In this document: one piece after another, positions 34,678 to 44,973 of the stretch
Position numbering within the stretch: the first letter of the stretch is position 1
How the letters are laid out: the number at the start of each line of letters is the position of its first letter
From: Ginsengibacter sp963792025
Lineage (GTDB): Bacteria > Bacteroidota > Bacteroidia > Chitinophagales > Chitinophagaceae
Direction of reading: 5' to 3'
DNA length: 64,000 nt
Assembly: GCA_963792025.1 (NCBI GenBank)
Contig: CAWBUS010000009.1
Location: 15,591-79,590, forward strand
Notes under the pieces: model-generated
Databases searched by the model: none
Told to the model about the DNA's origin: nothing
What the model saw: only the letters and a program-made list of their open reading frames with translations
Program-made: the position numbers and the translations under genes

Positions 34678-36321
34678 ATGCCTATGGTTAACAAGAAAAC
34701 ATTTATTGCCCTGATAATTCTCATTTGGGTATCGTGCGGAAAAAAAAGCGCTCCTGTTGAAGAAGGTACCAATGACAACAATTTTGTATCTGTTCTTACA
34801 CAACATAATGATAATACAAGAGCTGGCCTCAATGGTAAGGAAACAATATTAACAACGAGCAACGTAAATACTCAAAAATTCGGCAAACTGTTTAGCCTGA
34901 ACGTGGATGACCAGGTGTACGCTCAGCCGTTAGTTGTAGCTAACCTTTCCATCGCAGCATCGAAGCATAATGTAGTTTTCATTGCAACTGTCAATAACAC
35001 GATATATGCTTATGACGGCGATACTGCTAAATTATACTGGCAAAAAAACTTCACGGCTCCCGGAATGAGGCCAGTAAGAAATAACGATATGACGGGTGCC
35101 TGTTCAGGCAATTACAAGGATTTTAGTGGCAACATTGGCATAGTGGGAACTCCCGTTATCGATCCCTCTTTTAATACAATTTATTTTGTTGCGAGAAGTA
35201 CTGACGGTACAAACTTTATTCAGTATTTACATGCAGTAAATATTGTTAACGGAAGCGAAATGCCGGGCAGCCCGATTAAAATAACGGCAACGTATAGGGG
35301 CAGTGGAAGTGGAAGCATAAATCATGTTATCAACTTTAACCCGCAAGTTCAAAATCAACGTATGGCGCTGACACTCATTAAAGGAATCATCTATATTACA
35401 TTTTCATCACATTGCGATTGGGGTCCATACCATGGCTGGATATTGGGATATAATACAAGTACGTTGAAACAGCAAATTGTTTACAATAATACACCCGACG
35501 GATCCGCGGGAGGTATTTGGGAAAGCGGTACCGGCTTAGCCGTAGATGACCAGGGAAATCTTTACTGCGTATCTGGAAATGGTACTGAGGGTGTTAGCAG
35601 CGACCCCACCAATTTAACAAACCGGGCTGAGAGTGCATTAAAACTTACTCCTACTGCCTCGTCCCTAAAAGTCACGAGCTATTTTACACCATACAATTAT
35701 CCTTACCTTGACAGCACCGACGGGGATTACGGGTCAATGGGTTGTTTCTTAATTCCAAATTCAAGCTTTTATTTCACCGGGGCAAAGGATGGAAATTTGT
35801 ATTTATTGAATAAAGATAATATGGGTGGCTTTACAGCAGGTGCTAACATAATACAGCAAAATGTTTCACTGGGACACAACGGCTTGCATTGTCAACCTTC
35901 CTATTACAGAGGAATAACTGACGAATTCGTATATGTGTGGTCGGAAAAAGATCAGTTGCGTGCTTACCCGTTTAACCGAGTTTCTAACATGCTGGACATC
36001 TCCAATGTTATTACTTCACCTGTAGCCGGACCAACGGGCTGGAGTGGAGCGTTACTTTCCGTTTCATCGAATGGAACGCTACCTGCAACCGGCATTGTAT
36101 GGGCTTCGTATGCTTCAAGTGGTAATGCCAACCAATCTGTATGCCCCGGAATATTAAGGGCTTTTGATGCCAGCGACATTACCAAAGAATTATGGAATAA
36201 CAACCTGGATATAAATGATAACTCTGGCAATTATGCAAAATTTTCGTCACCCACTATTGCTAACGGGCATGTTTATTTAGCCACGTTTTCAAACCAGGTG
36301 GTTGTGTATGGCCTTAAGTAA
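34678..36321 (+). CDS. PQQ-like beta-propeller lipoprotein
   Basis: 547 residues from the ATG at 34678. ATGs at 34666 and 34684 are alternatives; 34678 best fits a lipoprotein signal with WVSC as lipobox. The mature part is a pyrrolo-quinoline-quinone-like propeller: repeats with 'VVFIATVNNTIYAYDGDTAKLYW', 'IVGTPVIDPSFNTIYFVARS' and 'SPTIANGHVYLATFSNQVVVYG'. CDWGPYHGWILGYN is a conserved central block. The Trp-docking repeats are degenerate and no PQQ or calcium ligands are evident, so a dehydrogenase role is not supported. A close relative lies at 53702-56224. It is probably a surface or periplasmic binding protein. Confidence 0.85.
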   Translation: MPMVNKKTFIALIILIWVSCGKKSAPVEEGTNDNNFVSVLTQHNDNTRAGLNGKETILTTSNVNTQKFGKLFSLNVDDQVYAQPLVVANLSIAASKHNVVFIATVNNTIYAYDGDTAKLYWQKNFTAPGMRPVRNNDMTGACSGNYKDFSGNIGIVGTPVIDPSFNTIYFVARSTDGTNFIQYLHAVNIVNGSEMPGSPIKITATYRGSGSGSINHVINFNPQVQNQRMALTLIKGIIYITFSSHCDWGPYHGWILGYNTSTLKQQIVYNNTPDGSAGGIWESGTGLAVDDQGNLYCVSGNGTEGVSSDPTNLTNRAESALKLTPTASSLKVTSYFTPYNYPYLDSTDGDYGSMGCFLIPNSSFYFTGAKDGNLYLLNKDNMGGFTAGANIIQQNVSLGHNGLHCQPSYYRGITDEFVYVWSEKDQLRAYPFNRVSNMLDISNVITSPVAGPTGWSGALLSVSSNGTLPATGIVWASYASSGNANQSVCPGILRAFDASDITKELWNNNLDINDNSGNYAKFSSPTIANGHVYLATFSNQVVVYGLK

Positions 36322-36488
36322 ATTAGGTTTTTATTTTTCGTTTATTGGTTACAGTTATTAATAAATAAGAAGTGTAATATCGTGATTTGTACAATATTTA
36401 TCATTGCCTGTTCTTTTCGCAAACGGTATCCCGGGGGCTTTATCATTTGCCTTTTCACGGAAACTTTTTCCTGGCAATCGCTGCAGGA

Positions 36489-37241
36489 TTACAAAGCTGG
36501 ATTTTCATTAAATATTCTCATTCGGTAGGAATTTATTGCTGTGATGCCAAGCTTTTTCACTAAATGGTTATTTACAATCAGGCCGACGGGTGCGCCTATA
36601 ATGGGAATCAACTGCGCCATCTTCGCAATGTCAAGATAATCCCTGTATTCCTGTTGAAAATTTCGCCAGTCAAATTCATTTATGTTCTCCGGCAAATTTT
36701 GCTTTTGTATTTCCCAATTAATCATTTGGCGATAAACTTTGTTTCTATGGACAGCGCTCGAAAACGCCAATTCGAAAATATGAAGCAGGTAAACTCTTTC
36801 TTTATAATCATTTACATCAAAACCATATAAAGCTGCTATCTCAAATAGCAATTTTATTTTGATGCCTAACAAAATCGGAAAATCAGCGAGGCCAAGTAAT
36901 ATGCCCCCTGCCCCTGTAACACCACCTTCCACCGCTGCCATTTTCCTACATACATCTATTTTCCTTTGAACGAGTTCTTCTCTTAGCTGAAGATTTGCAT
37001 TTTCCAACGGATGCGCAGTAGTGTGCTTTGCTCCAAATAAAACGCCACGAACCATTTGTTTGATCGTCGCTGTAATGGCACGATGAACTTTCTCAGGTAT
37101 CCGGCTATTGATCTTCGTCTGTATTTTTTTGGAAAGCTTATTCAATAATGACGGCCTTCGAAGTATTTTTTGTTGCCACGTTTTTAATTCCTGGTAGGCA
37201 AGTATATCATATGAATTGAGCATCGCATTCGCTTTTTGCAA
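36489..37241 (-). CDS. EcsC family protein
   Basis: 250 residues matching the EcsC domain. There is a conserved N-terminal helix 'YDILAYQELKTWQQKI' and a central glycine-rich stretch 'VEGGVTGAGGILLGLADFPILLGIKIKLLFEIAALYG'-type hydrophobic region (about 105-140). The C-terminal half has 'IPIIGAPVGLIVNNHLVKKLG'. EcsC was named after the third gene of a Bacillus ABC-transporter operon, but its function is unknown. The hydrophobic segments suggest membrane association. It is transcribed alone, divergent from the rhamnosidase. An internal ATG at 37223 is an equally possible start. Confidence 0.88.
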   Translation of the reverse strand: MQKANAMLNSYDILAYQELKTWQQKILRRPSLLNKLSKKIQTKINSRIPEKVHRAITATIKQMVRGVLFGAKHTTAHPLENANLQLREELVQRKIDVCRKMAAVEGGVTGAGGILLGLADFPILLGIKIKLLFEIAALYGFDVNDYKERVYLLHIFELAFSSAVHRNKVYRQMINWEIQKQNLPENINEFDWRNFQQEYRDYLDIAKMAQLIPIIGAPVGLIVNNHLVKKLGITAINSYRMRIFNENPAL

Positions 37242-37340
37242 AGTTAAACTTCTTACCGGCCGAGGCCTATACTGCTGCTTCTTACCTAATAATATCCAGG
37301 AAAAACTTTTTACATATATTCACATGCACAACATATTGAT

Positions 37341-39742
37341 ATGAAAAAGATTTGCCTGTTTAGCTTCATTGTTATTTTTTCCCTATACAGCTCTGCGCAA
37401 AAAATCTCTAATGATATTCTTACCAAAAGATGGGATGCCCAGTGGATAGCGGTACCTGGCACTTCACCGCACGCATATGGAGTTTATCATTTCCGGAAAA
37501 AATTTTCATTGAATGATAAACCAGGGCTCTTTGTGATTCATGTATCCGCAGATAACCGATATAAGCTATATGTAAATGGCGAGTTGGCTTCGTTAGGACC
37601 GGCGAGGGCCGATCTCTTTCACTGGAATTATGAAACGGTTGACATTGCTAAATATTTACGTGTAGGCGATAACGTTATTGCAGCCGACTGTTTGGAATTT
37701 TGGCGATTACAAACCAGAGCATCAAATCTCATTTCGTACGGGTTTTATTTTACAGGGCGATACAGACGAGGAAAAAATCGTAAATACAAATACTTCCTGG
37801 AAGTGCATAGAGGACAGCAGCTACAGCCGCTTGCAACCTGATTTAATTTATACATATTACGTAGCGGGACCAGGAGAAAAAATCGATTACTGCCAAATAT
37901 CCTGATGGTTGGAAAAATATTAAATATAACGACAATGGATGGACGCAGGCAAAACGAATTGTAAACGGCTTACCTAAAGATGTTTTTCAAACGGATTTAA
38001 GCTGGATGCTGGTTCCGCGAACTATTCCTCTCGTGGAATTAACAACGCAGCGATTACAAAAAGTTCGTTCCGTTACAGGGATGAATTTACCGGCTTCGTT
38101 TCCTTCCGTTAAGAACTTCCTTCACAGTGCCTGCCAATACAAGTGTAAAAATTTTATTAGACAATGGAGCACTCACAAACGCATATCCCGTACTGGCAAT
38201 TCGGTAAGGGAAAAGGTACCGAGATTACTTTAGGTTATGCAGAAGCACTGTTTATAGATGAGGGAAGCAACAAACACTGGAAGGCGCAAAATAAAAAAGG
38301 CAACCGCAATGAAGTGGAAGGCAAAAGATTTGTTGGTGTAAAAGATGAAATCATCGCCAGACGGAAATGACGAACATACTTTCACTTCACTTGCATGGAG
38401 AACTTACCGTTATATGCAGCTGGAAATAAAAACTACGGATGAGCCTTTAACCATTAACGATCTCTATGGAATTTTTACCGGTTATCCTTTTGAGTTAAAA
38501 GCAAAGTTTACGGTGGCAAATGATACCCTTGAAAAAATATTTGAAACAGGATGGCGAACAGCACGACTGGATGCAGTTGAAACTTATATGGATTGCCCCT
38601 ACTATGAACAATTGCAATACGTTGGCGATACACGCATACAGGCCATGGTTTCTTTATACAACACAGGCGATGATCGCCTAATGCGAAACGCTATTACACA
38701 AATCGATTACTCAAGAATGGCGGAAGGCATAACGCTTAGCCGTTACCCGACCGCCAATGCACAGGAGATACCAACATTTTCTCTTTGGTGGATCGGGATG
38801 TTGAATGATTATTACATGTATAGAAACGATCCTTCATTTGTGAAAGAATTTTTGCCGGGCGAAAGACAGGTGTTACAATTTTTTAGCAAGTATCAGCAGC
38901 CGGATGGAAGTTTAAAAAATGCACCTTACTGGGAATTTACTGACTGGGCGGATGGCAAGGGTTGGCAAAGTGGAATGCCACCTTTTGGTACTGATGGAAG
39001 TTCTGCAGCGCTTGACCTGCAATTATTATGGGCATACCAAATTGCAGCCAAGCTTGAAGATAGCTTGGGTATGAAAGTATTTGCCGATGAATATAAAAAA
39101 AGAGCAGCGATCCTTACGGAAACGATTAAACGAAAATATTGGGATAACGGCCGACAATTATTTGCCGATACAAAAGACAAAAATTACTACTCGCAGCACA
39201 CGAATACATTGGCGATATTAACCGGTATTATTAAAGGTGCACCCGCAAAACAATTAGCACAAAAAATGATAACGGATACTTCACTAACACCGGCTACTAT
39301 CTATTTTCAATATTACGTAAACCAGGCGCTGCACAAAACAGGATTGGGTAATTTGTATTTGGCTCGATTGCAAATATGGAAAGATAATTTAGCAATGGGC
39401 CTTACCACCTGGGCAGAGATTAGCGATATCAATGCGGCACGCTCCGATTGCCACGCATGGGGCGCCAGTCCTAATATTGAATTCTTCAGGACAGTATTGG
39501 GTATTGATACCGATGCGCCTGGATTTAATAAAATAAAAATAGAACCCAACCTTGGGTCACTTACGAAAGTGTCAGGCTCTATGCCACATCCTAAAGGGGA
39601 AATTAGAGTAATATATAGCCTCGATAAAACGGGAAAATTAAATGCCGTGATTTCTATTCCCCCTGGTACGACCGGCGTTTTTGTATGGAAAGGCACGGAA
39701 CATGTTTTAAAAAATGGTGAGACAAGGTTTGAATCTTTGTAG
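37341..39742 (+). pseudogene. Alpha-L-rhamnosidase-like (GH78) gene disrupted by five single-base shifts
   Basis: The whole span reads as one secreted glycosidase of about 795 residues: signal peptide (ending YSSAQ), N-terminal carbohydrate-binding-type domains ('YGVYHFRKKFSLN', 'DNRYKLYVNGELASLGPARAD'), and an (alpha/alpha)6 catalytic barrel with the GH78 block YMDCPYYEQLQYVGDTR. Family homology moves through all three frames. The breaks are near 37684, 37893, 38113, 38195 and 38359, and each is fixed by removing one base. The last 465 codons (38345-39742) are intact. If the shifts are errors the enzyme is whole; if real it is a recent pseudogene. It releases terminal L-rhamnose from glycans. 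Confidence 0.8.
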
Positions 39743-39853
39743 CTTTTTGTTCCGCAATAAGCAAATGTCGCAAACACCCCGAAGAATGTCATAATACTCC
39801 CTTCTTTATAACACCTTTTGAATTTACTTTTACAGTAACAAAATATAAATACA

Positions 39854-40687
39854 ATGAAAGGTAAAATTTATCCCTGCTTATGGTTTGATGGGAGAGCCAA
39901 AGAAGCAGCCACACATTATTCTTCTGTATTTGAGAATGCGAAGATCATTTCCGAAAATCCGATGGTAGTTATGTTTGAGTTGGAAGGAATGCAATTTATG
40001 GGATTGAATGGCGGACCACTATTCAAAATAAATCCTTCGATCTCCTTTTTTGTTTTTGCTGATTCGGAAGAAGATATCGACAAAAAATGGAAACTACTAT
40101 CTGATGGTGGCAATGTAATGATGCCTCTTGACAAATATCCCTGGAGTGAAAAATATGGCTGGTGCCAGGATAAATTCGGTGTAACCTGGCAACTAATGAT
40201 GGGGACTGGCGTTGAGCAAAAAATCGTTCCGTCATTTATGTTTACGCAGCAGCAAAGCGGAAGAGCAGAAGAAGCTATTAATTTTTACACTTCTATATTC
40301 AAGAATAGTAAAGTGGAAATGATTAGCCGTTATGAAAAAGGTGAACCAGACATAGAAGGCCATATTAAACATGCCCGTTTCACATTGAATGGACAACCTT
40401 TTGCCGCTATGGAAAGCTCAGGTCCGCATGCATTTACTTTTAATGAAGGCGTTTCAATCGTAGTGCCTTGCGATAACCAGGAAGAAATTGACTATTTCTG
40501 GAACAAACTTACCGAAGGCGGTAAAGAATCGCAATGCGGATGGTTGAAAGATAAATTCGGTGTGTCATGGCAAATTGTTCCCGCAATATTCGGCAAACTA
40601 ATGAGCAATCCTGAAAAAGGTAAAAGAGTAATGGACGTTGTGATGAAATCGATAAAATTTAATATTGCAGAACTGGAAAATGCCTGA
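39854..40687 (+). CDS. Tandem PhnB-like VOC family protein
   Basis: 277 residues made of two VOC (glyoxalase/PhnB-like) modules. Module one is about 1-135 ('IYPCLWFDGRAKEAATHYSS', 'YPWSEKYGWCQDKFGVTWQL') and module two about 140-270 ('PSFMFTQQQSGRAEEAINFY', 'CGWLKDKFGVSWQIVP'). The repeated 'GW..DKFGV.WQ' ends of both modules show an internal duplication. Members are annotated as 3-demethylubiquinone methyltransferase-like, but no such activity is shown. Metal-binding His/Glu positions are poorly conserved. It is the first of three small same-strand genes. Confidence 0.9.
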   Translation: MKGKIYPCLWFDGRAKEAATHYSSVFENAKIISENPMVVMFELEGMQFMGLNGGPLFKINPSISFFVFADSEEDIDKKWKLLSDGGNVMMPLDKYPWSEKYGWCQDKFGVTWQLMMGTGVEQKIVPSFMFTQQQSGRAEEAINFYTSIFKNSKVEMISRYEKGEPDIEGHIKHARFTLNGQPFAAMESSGPHAFTFNEGVSIVVPCDNQEEIDYFWNKLTEGGKESQCGWLKDKFGVSWQIVPAIFGKLMSNPEKGKRVMDVVMKSIKFNIAELENA

Positions 40688-40713
40688 ACGACCAATTTAT
40701 AAAATGATCTTGT

Positions 40714-41325
40714 ATGAAAGCTGTCAAACCGGCCAACATAAATGCATACATCGCCGCGTTCCCAACAAATATTCAAAAGATTTTGGAGCAGGTACGCCTG
40801 ACCGTTAGAAAGGCTGCTCCCGGCGCTGAAGAAACTATTAGCTATGGCATACCAGCTTTCAGGTATAAGGGTCGTGTGATCGTTTATTTCGCCGGATATA
40901 AAAATCATATTGGCCTTTACGCGACTCCCTCAGGCCATGCTGCGTTTGCAAAGGAATTATCCAAATATAAACAAGGTAGAGGTTCGGTGCAGTTTCCGCT
41001 GGATAAACCAATGCCGTTGAATTTAATTTCAAAAATTGTAAAGTTCAAGATGAAGCAGCAGGCAGAAAAAGAAATAGATTTTTTTCCCGGGGTTTCGGCA
41101 CCGGCCCGGCGTGCTTTGCAGAATAATGGTATTAAAACATTAAAGGATCTCGCTAAATATACTGAAGCGGAGATTCTGCAATTTCACGGAATTGGGAAAA
41201 CCGCGATGCCAATACTACAGAAGGAGTTACAAGAAAAGGGACTTCATTTCGAGATAGGGACAGAAACTTCAGGTAAAAATTTAATTAAAAATAAGCATCA
41301 TGTCATTCCAGGCATACCTCGATAA
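40714..41325 (+). CDS. DUF1801 protein with C-terminal helix-hairpin-helix region
   Basis: 203 residues. The N-terminal DUF1801/YdhG-like domain (about 1-118) has 'EQVRLTVRKAAPGAEETISYGIPAFRYKGRVIVYFAGYKNHIGLY'-type sequence, related to the Bacillus frataxin-like iron chaperone Fra/YdhG. A C-terminal 60-residue helix-hairpin-helix-like part follows, FFPGVSAPARRALQNNGIKT...IGKTAMPILQKEL, which resembles RNA polymerase alpha-CTD-type HhH modules. Iron binding or DNA binding is not proven. Its end overlaps the DUF4287 gene by 26 bases. Confidence 0.88.
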   Translation: MKAVKPANINAYIAAFPTNIQKILEQVRLTVRKAAPGAEETISYGIPAFRYKGRVIVYFAGYKNHIGLYATPSGHAAFAKELSKYKQGRGSVQFPLDKPMPLNLISKIVKFKMKQQAEKEIDFFPGVSAPARRALQNNGIKTLKDLAKYTEAEILQFHGIGKTAMPILQKELQEKGLHFEIGTETSGKNLIKNKHHVIPGIPR

Positions 41326-41527
41326 CATCGAGGCAAAAACAGGCATAGGCCCCGCAGAATTTAAAAAACTCGCGGGTAAAAAAAGGTTTCTCAAAAAAGA
41401 GAAGTTAGTCGACGGCGTCAAAGCAGGCGACATAGTAAAGTGGTTAAAAGAAGAGTACCAGTTAGGTCATGGTCATGCAATGGCCCTCTTTGCATTGTTT
41501 AAAGGAATAAAAAAAGAGAGCAGCTAA
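41300..41527 (+). CDS. DUF4287 protein
   Basis: 75 residues matching DUF4287: MSFQAYLDNIEAKTGIGPAE, then KLVDGVKAGDIVKWLKEEY and QLGHGHAMALFALFKG. It is usually a small stand-alone protein or fused to DUF5655-type domains. Function is unknown. The gene begins 26 bases before the end of the DUF1801 gene in another frame, so the two are translationally linked. It is not a shadow: the family signature is clear across the whole length. Confidence 0.88.
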   Translation: MSFQAYLDNIEAKTGIGPAEFKKLAGKKRFLKKEKLVDGVKAGDIVKWLKEEYQLGHGHAMALFALFKGIKKESS

Positions 41528-41708
41528 TAACTGTGAACGCTTCACTCATATTAACGAAAGGCCTAACAAATATTGTCCCACCAGTTATCTACGATATATA
41601 ACTACTAAGGATATTCGCAAAGTATTTTGTTTAGAAGTTTTCCGACCGTAACATTAGTGACAACAATGCCTGCATTTTAACTGTGTGACTTTTCATCGCG
41701 TTTTTTCG

Positions 41709-43040
41709 TCATACTGTAGGTAATTTATAACCATTATGATATTCCTTCATAAAATACTCTTTGTTCACTGCATCATCGGTAAACTGTTCTTTTGCGGCGT
41801 CCCACTCTAATTTTTTACCGCTTCGGTAGGCAATGTTTCCCATTTGTGCAACAGTTGCAACGTGAGCACCAGCCTGTATAGGGCAATGGAGGTCTTCGAA
41901 TTTTCGTGACTTAACAACGTCAACAAAATTTACCCAGTGCTTGTCAACGCCACTATCTATGGATGGTGCAAAGGCTTTACTTACTTTATTTTTACTTTGC
42001 TTTTCTTCAATCACTTCCCAGCCACCGCGGTTGAGAATAAGAGTGCCATTGTTTCCAATGTAAGCAATACCATGGTCGCGACCGTAGGAGCCATTATCAA
42101 TGCCCATCGCAGAATCCCACACCATATTAAAGCCATCAAATTCGTATAATGTGGTGAGGGTGTCGGGCGTTTCTTCATACAACTCAGGATAAGCAAAGCG
42201 ACCACCCAATGCAGAAACAGATTTTGGCGTGGGAGATTTCATACCGAGTAACCCATAGTCTAACAAATGCACGCCCCAGTCAGTCATTAACCCACCGGCA
42301 TAATCCCAGAACCAGCGGAAATTAAAATGAAAGCGGCTGGAGTTAAAAGTGCGGGTTGGCGCCGGACCGAGCCACATCGTATAATCTACACCGTTAGGTG
42401 GTGCTGTATCAGGCACTACAGGTCCCGGTTTCATCCATCCCTGGTAGCACCATACTTTTACGGTTCTTATATTGCCAAGTACGCCGCTTTGCACATAATC
42501 AACGGCATCTTTAAAATGCTGCTGGCTGCGCTGCCATTGACCGCACTGCACTGCTTTCTTATATCGTTCCTGTGCGGCAACCATCGCCCTGCATTCGCCA
42601 ATGGAATTGCCAACAGGTTTTTCGCAATACACATCTTTACCTGCGGCGCAGGCATGCATCATAATTAACGCATGCCAGTGATCAGGTGTGCCGATAACGA
42701 CAACATCCACATCTTTATCGTCTAATAGTTGCCGGTAGTCGCCGTATGTTTTTACTTTGGATGCATCTTTACCCATTTTGGTAAGATCTTTCAATCTTCT
42801 TTCAATTACATTTTTATCTACGTCGCATACAGCAACAAGATTTACACCCGGCACTTTTAGAGCCGCAGTCACATCGGCCCATCCCATTCCGTTGATACCA
42901 ACAGCTCCAATGTTTAATTGGTCGCTCGGCGCAATCTTATTTTTAAAAATAGCAAAAGCACTGTTATCAAGGGCTGATAATAATAAGCTGCCACCAACCA
43001 TGGCAGCAGAATTTTGCAAAAATTTTCTGCGTGAGTTCAT
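41709..43040 (-). CDS. Gfo/Idh/MocA family oxidoreductase with Tat-type signal
   Basis: 443 residues. An N-terminal twin-arginine signal (MNSRRKFLQNSAAMVGG) predicts export of the folded, cofactor-loaded enzyme. The Rossmann domain (about 40-165) has 'LNIGAVGINGMGWADVTAAL' and 'VVVIGTPDHWHALIMMHACAAGKDVYCEKPVG' with the catalytic Lys of EKP. The C-terminal alpha/beta domain includes 'FRWFWDYAGGLMTDWGVHLLDY' with Asp and His of the active site. It oxidises or reduces a sugar with NAD(P). In Bacteroidota such enzymes often sit with DUF1080 proteins and glycosidases, as here, in keto-sugar metabolism. Confidence 0.92.
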   Translation of the reverse strand: MNSRRKFLQNSAAMVGGSLLLSALDNSAFAIFKNKIAPSDQLNIGAVGINGMGWADVTAALKVPGVNLVAVCDVDKNVIERRLKDLTKMGKDASKVKTYGDYRQLLDDKDVDVVVIGTPDHWHALIMMHACAAGKDVYCEKPVGNSIGECRAMVAAQERYKKAVQCGQWQRSQQHFKDAVDYVQSGVLGNIRTVKVWCYQGWMKPGPVVPDTAPPNGVDYTMWLGPAPTRTFNSSRFHFNFRWFWDYAGGLMTDWGVHLLDYGLLGMKSPTPKSVSALGGRFAYPELYEETPDTLTTLYEFDGFNMVWDSAMGIDNGSYGRDHGIAYIGNNGTLILNRGGWEVIEEKQSKNKVSKAFAPSIDSGVDKHWVNFVDVVKSRKFEDLHCPIQAGAHVATVAQMGNIAYRSGKKLEWDAAKEQFTDDAVNKEYFMKEYHNGYKLPTV

Positions 43041-43367
43041 TGTATAAGTTTATAGTTGAAAAATATTGAAAGAAAAGTAAATAGTCATTTTATCAAGCTT
43101 TTTATAAATATAGAAATAATCGGCAAAAGATCGTTGGATAATTAATTGTATAAAAAATTCTATGTAAGTAAAGTCAACCATATTGAATGTTATTAAAATG
43201 TAAAACGTATTGTTGTTATAATATAATTTCTTACCTTAATCCATATCGGCAACATAGTTGCTATTTGTAATCGCCGGGACAACCTTTGTCTTTGGCATGA
43301 TCAATAACTTAACCGGTTTCACAATTGTTTTTGTAAATAATTACCGGGTGTGCTAAAAAAAATAATT
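43041..43367. other. Intergenic region between divergent genes, no gene seen
   Basis: The 327 bases between the Gfo/Idh gene (-) and the MscS gene (+) are A/T-rich. I find no tRNA, convincing small frame, terminator or consensus promoter. It should hold the promoters for both genes. Confidence 0.6.
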
Positions 43368-44475
43368 ATGAATTTTTGGAACAGAATTTTATTTGGAAAC
43401 GCCTTCAACGATTGGGCGATAGCGATTGGAATTATCGTGGTATCATTTGCACTTATTAAAATTTTGAAAGGTCCTGTGCTGAAGAAATTAAAAAAATGGT
43501 CTCATGAAACTAAAATTACTTTTGATGATTTTATTGTGATGGCTATTGAAAAATCGGTAATACCTTTTCTTTATTTTGCAGCCATCTTCGCTGCATTTGA
43601 TTATCTCACTTTCAATACCCGCACTGCCAATATCATACAAGTTGCGAAGCTATTTATCCTTACTTATTTTATTTTAAGGCTGATAACTTCTGCTATTCAA
43701 TATTCAATATTCTCATTTCCTTGAAAAACAGGAAAACAGCGACATAAAGAAAAAACAGGCACGCAGCCTCCTCATCATATTAAAAGGTGTTGTGTGGATA
43801 TTGGCCCTTGTTTTCCTGGTAAATAATCTTGGGTATAACGTTACTACAATTATTACCGGCCTTGGCATTGGTGGTATAGCTGTTGCGCTCGCAGCACAGG
43901 CCGTACTAGGAGATTTCTTTAGCTATTTTGTAATCTTCTTCGACCGGCCATTTGAAATAGGTGACTTTATAATAGTTGATGATAAAATAATTGGGGCCAT
44001 TGAATACATTGGAGTAAAAACTACCAGAATCAGGGCCATCAGCGGAGAACAAATTGTTTGTTCCAATAAAGACCTTACAGACTCAAGGGTACATAATTAT
44101 AAGAAAATGATGCGCCGCAGGGTGGTATTTAGTATTGGTGTAATCTATCAAACTACTGCGGAACAGATGAAGAAAATTCCGGGCATTATTAAATCAATTA
44201 TAGAATCTACTGAAAATGCAACTTTTGACCGCAGCCATTTTTCAGCGTTTGGTGATTTCAGTATGAATTTTGAAACGGTGTATTTTATTGAAAGCCCGGA
44301 TTACAATATGTACATGGATGCCCAGCAAAGTATTTATCTCGAAATATTGCAAGCGTTCGAAAAGGAAAAAATTGAATTTGCGTATCCAACGCAGACATTG
44401 TTTGCAGCAAATACATTTATTAATCAGAAAGACGAAAAAGCAAACGGAGCAGAAAGAAAAGTTGTGAGAGAGTAA
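43368..44475 (+). CDS. MscS-like small-conductance mechanosensitive channel, one frameshift
   Basis: About 368 residues when joined, from ATG 43368 (MNFWNRILFG). The first part has three to four membrane helices and ends in frame at 43724. The next frame continues without gap as SHFLEKQENSDIKKKQARSLL and then the pore helix 'TIITGLGIGGIAVALAAQAVLGDFFSYFVIFFDRPFEIGDFI', whose Ala/Gly packing is the MscS TM3 signature. A soluble vestibule follows. The break falls on a 7-base tandem repeat (43695-43712). The protein would open under membrane tension to release solutes. It is co-directional with nothing else. Confidence 0.88.
43695..43712 (+). repeat. Tandem ATTCAAT repeat at the MscS frameshift
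   Basis: ATTCAAT occurs at 43695-43701 and 43702-43708, followed by ATTC (43709-43712), about 2.6 copies of a 7-base unit inside the MscS gene. Removing one 7-base copy restores a single open frame (AIQYSHFLEKQ), so a replication-slippage duplication could explain the break. Confidence 0.7.
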
Positions 44476-44483
44476 ATTAATTT

Positions 44484-44961
44484 CTAATTAAGCTTCCGGT
44501 ATTTCGTTCCAATATAATCCACAAAGTCCGGCTCAACGCCTTGCCGGCGCAGCAGCATTTGTATCTGAGCCCGGTGGTGTATGGAATGATAATTTAATTG
44601 CAAAGCAATGTCTTTAGGCGTGGCTGCCCAAAGGCTTCCGTCATAACCTATGAACGCAGCTTCAGTTTCAAGTTCCTCGATCCGTTTTTGAGTTGAGAAA
44701 ATCTATCCAGTTTTGTAAACTTTTATTCCACTCATCTTCCAAGTTGATCAAAATCATATAGAGGCAACCACCAGTCCATTTTATCATAGCCCGGACGTTT
44801 TTAGAATTCTTGCAAGCCATTTATATTGGCAATTAATTAAATGGCTGAATAATTTTATGCTTTCCTCACGGTCACGCAGCAACGCAATTTTTTGCAAGCA
44901 GTCTTTTATTGGTGGAATTGTTGTATTCAAATGTTTCTATTAAATAAGTCTTCATTTCCAT
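44484..44961 (-). pseudogene. DinB-like protein gene disrupted by four single-base shifts
   Basis: No long frame survives, but reading on the minus strand through three frames gives a continuous DinB-family protein of about 155 residues: MKTYLIETFEYNN, 'IALLRDREESIKLFSHLINC', 'DWWLPLYDFDQL', 'EDEWNKSLQNWIDFLNSK', and the end 'LNYHSIHHRAQIQMLLRRQG' with the DinB metal-binding His residues. Breaks lie at 44888-44893 (A run), about 44791, about 44740 and 44685-44689 (A run), each cured by removing one base. DinB-fold proteins are metal-dependent, sometimes thiol-transfer enzymes. It lies 12 bases after the CE2-like gene. Start could also be the ATG at 44955. Confidence 0.7.
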
Positions 44962-44973
44962 AGAAAAACTTTT

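Noticed and set aside
37678..38370. Separate short genes inside the rhamnosidase
   Set aside because: Their peptides join end to end into one GH78 protein, so they are fragments, not genes.
37341..38400. Programmed ribosomal frameshifting in the rhamnosidase
   Set aside because: Five consecutive shifts without slippery motifs or structure are implausible as a regulated process.
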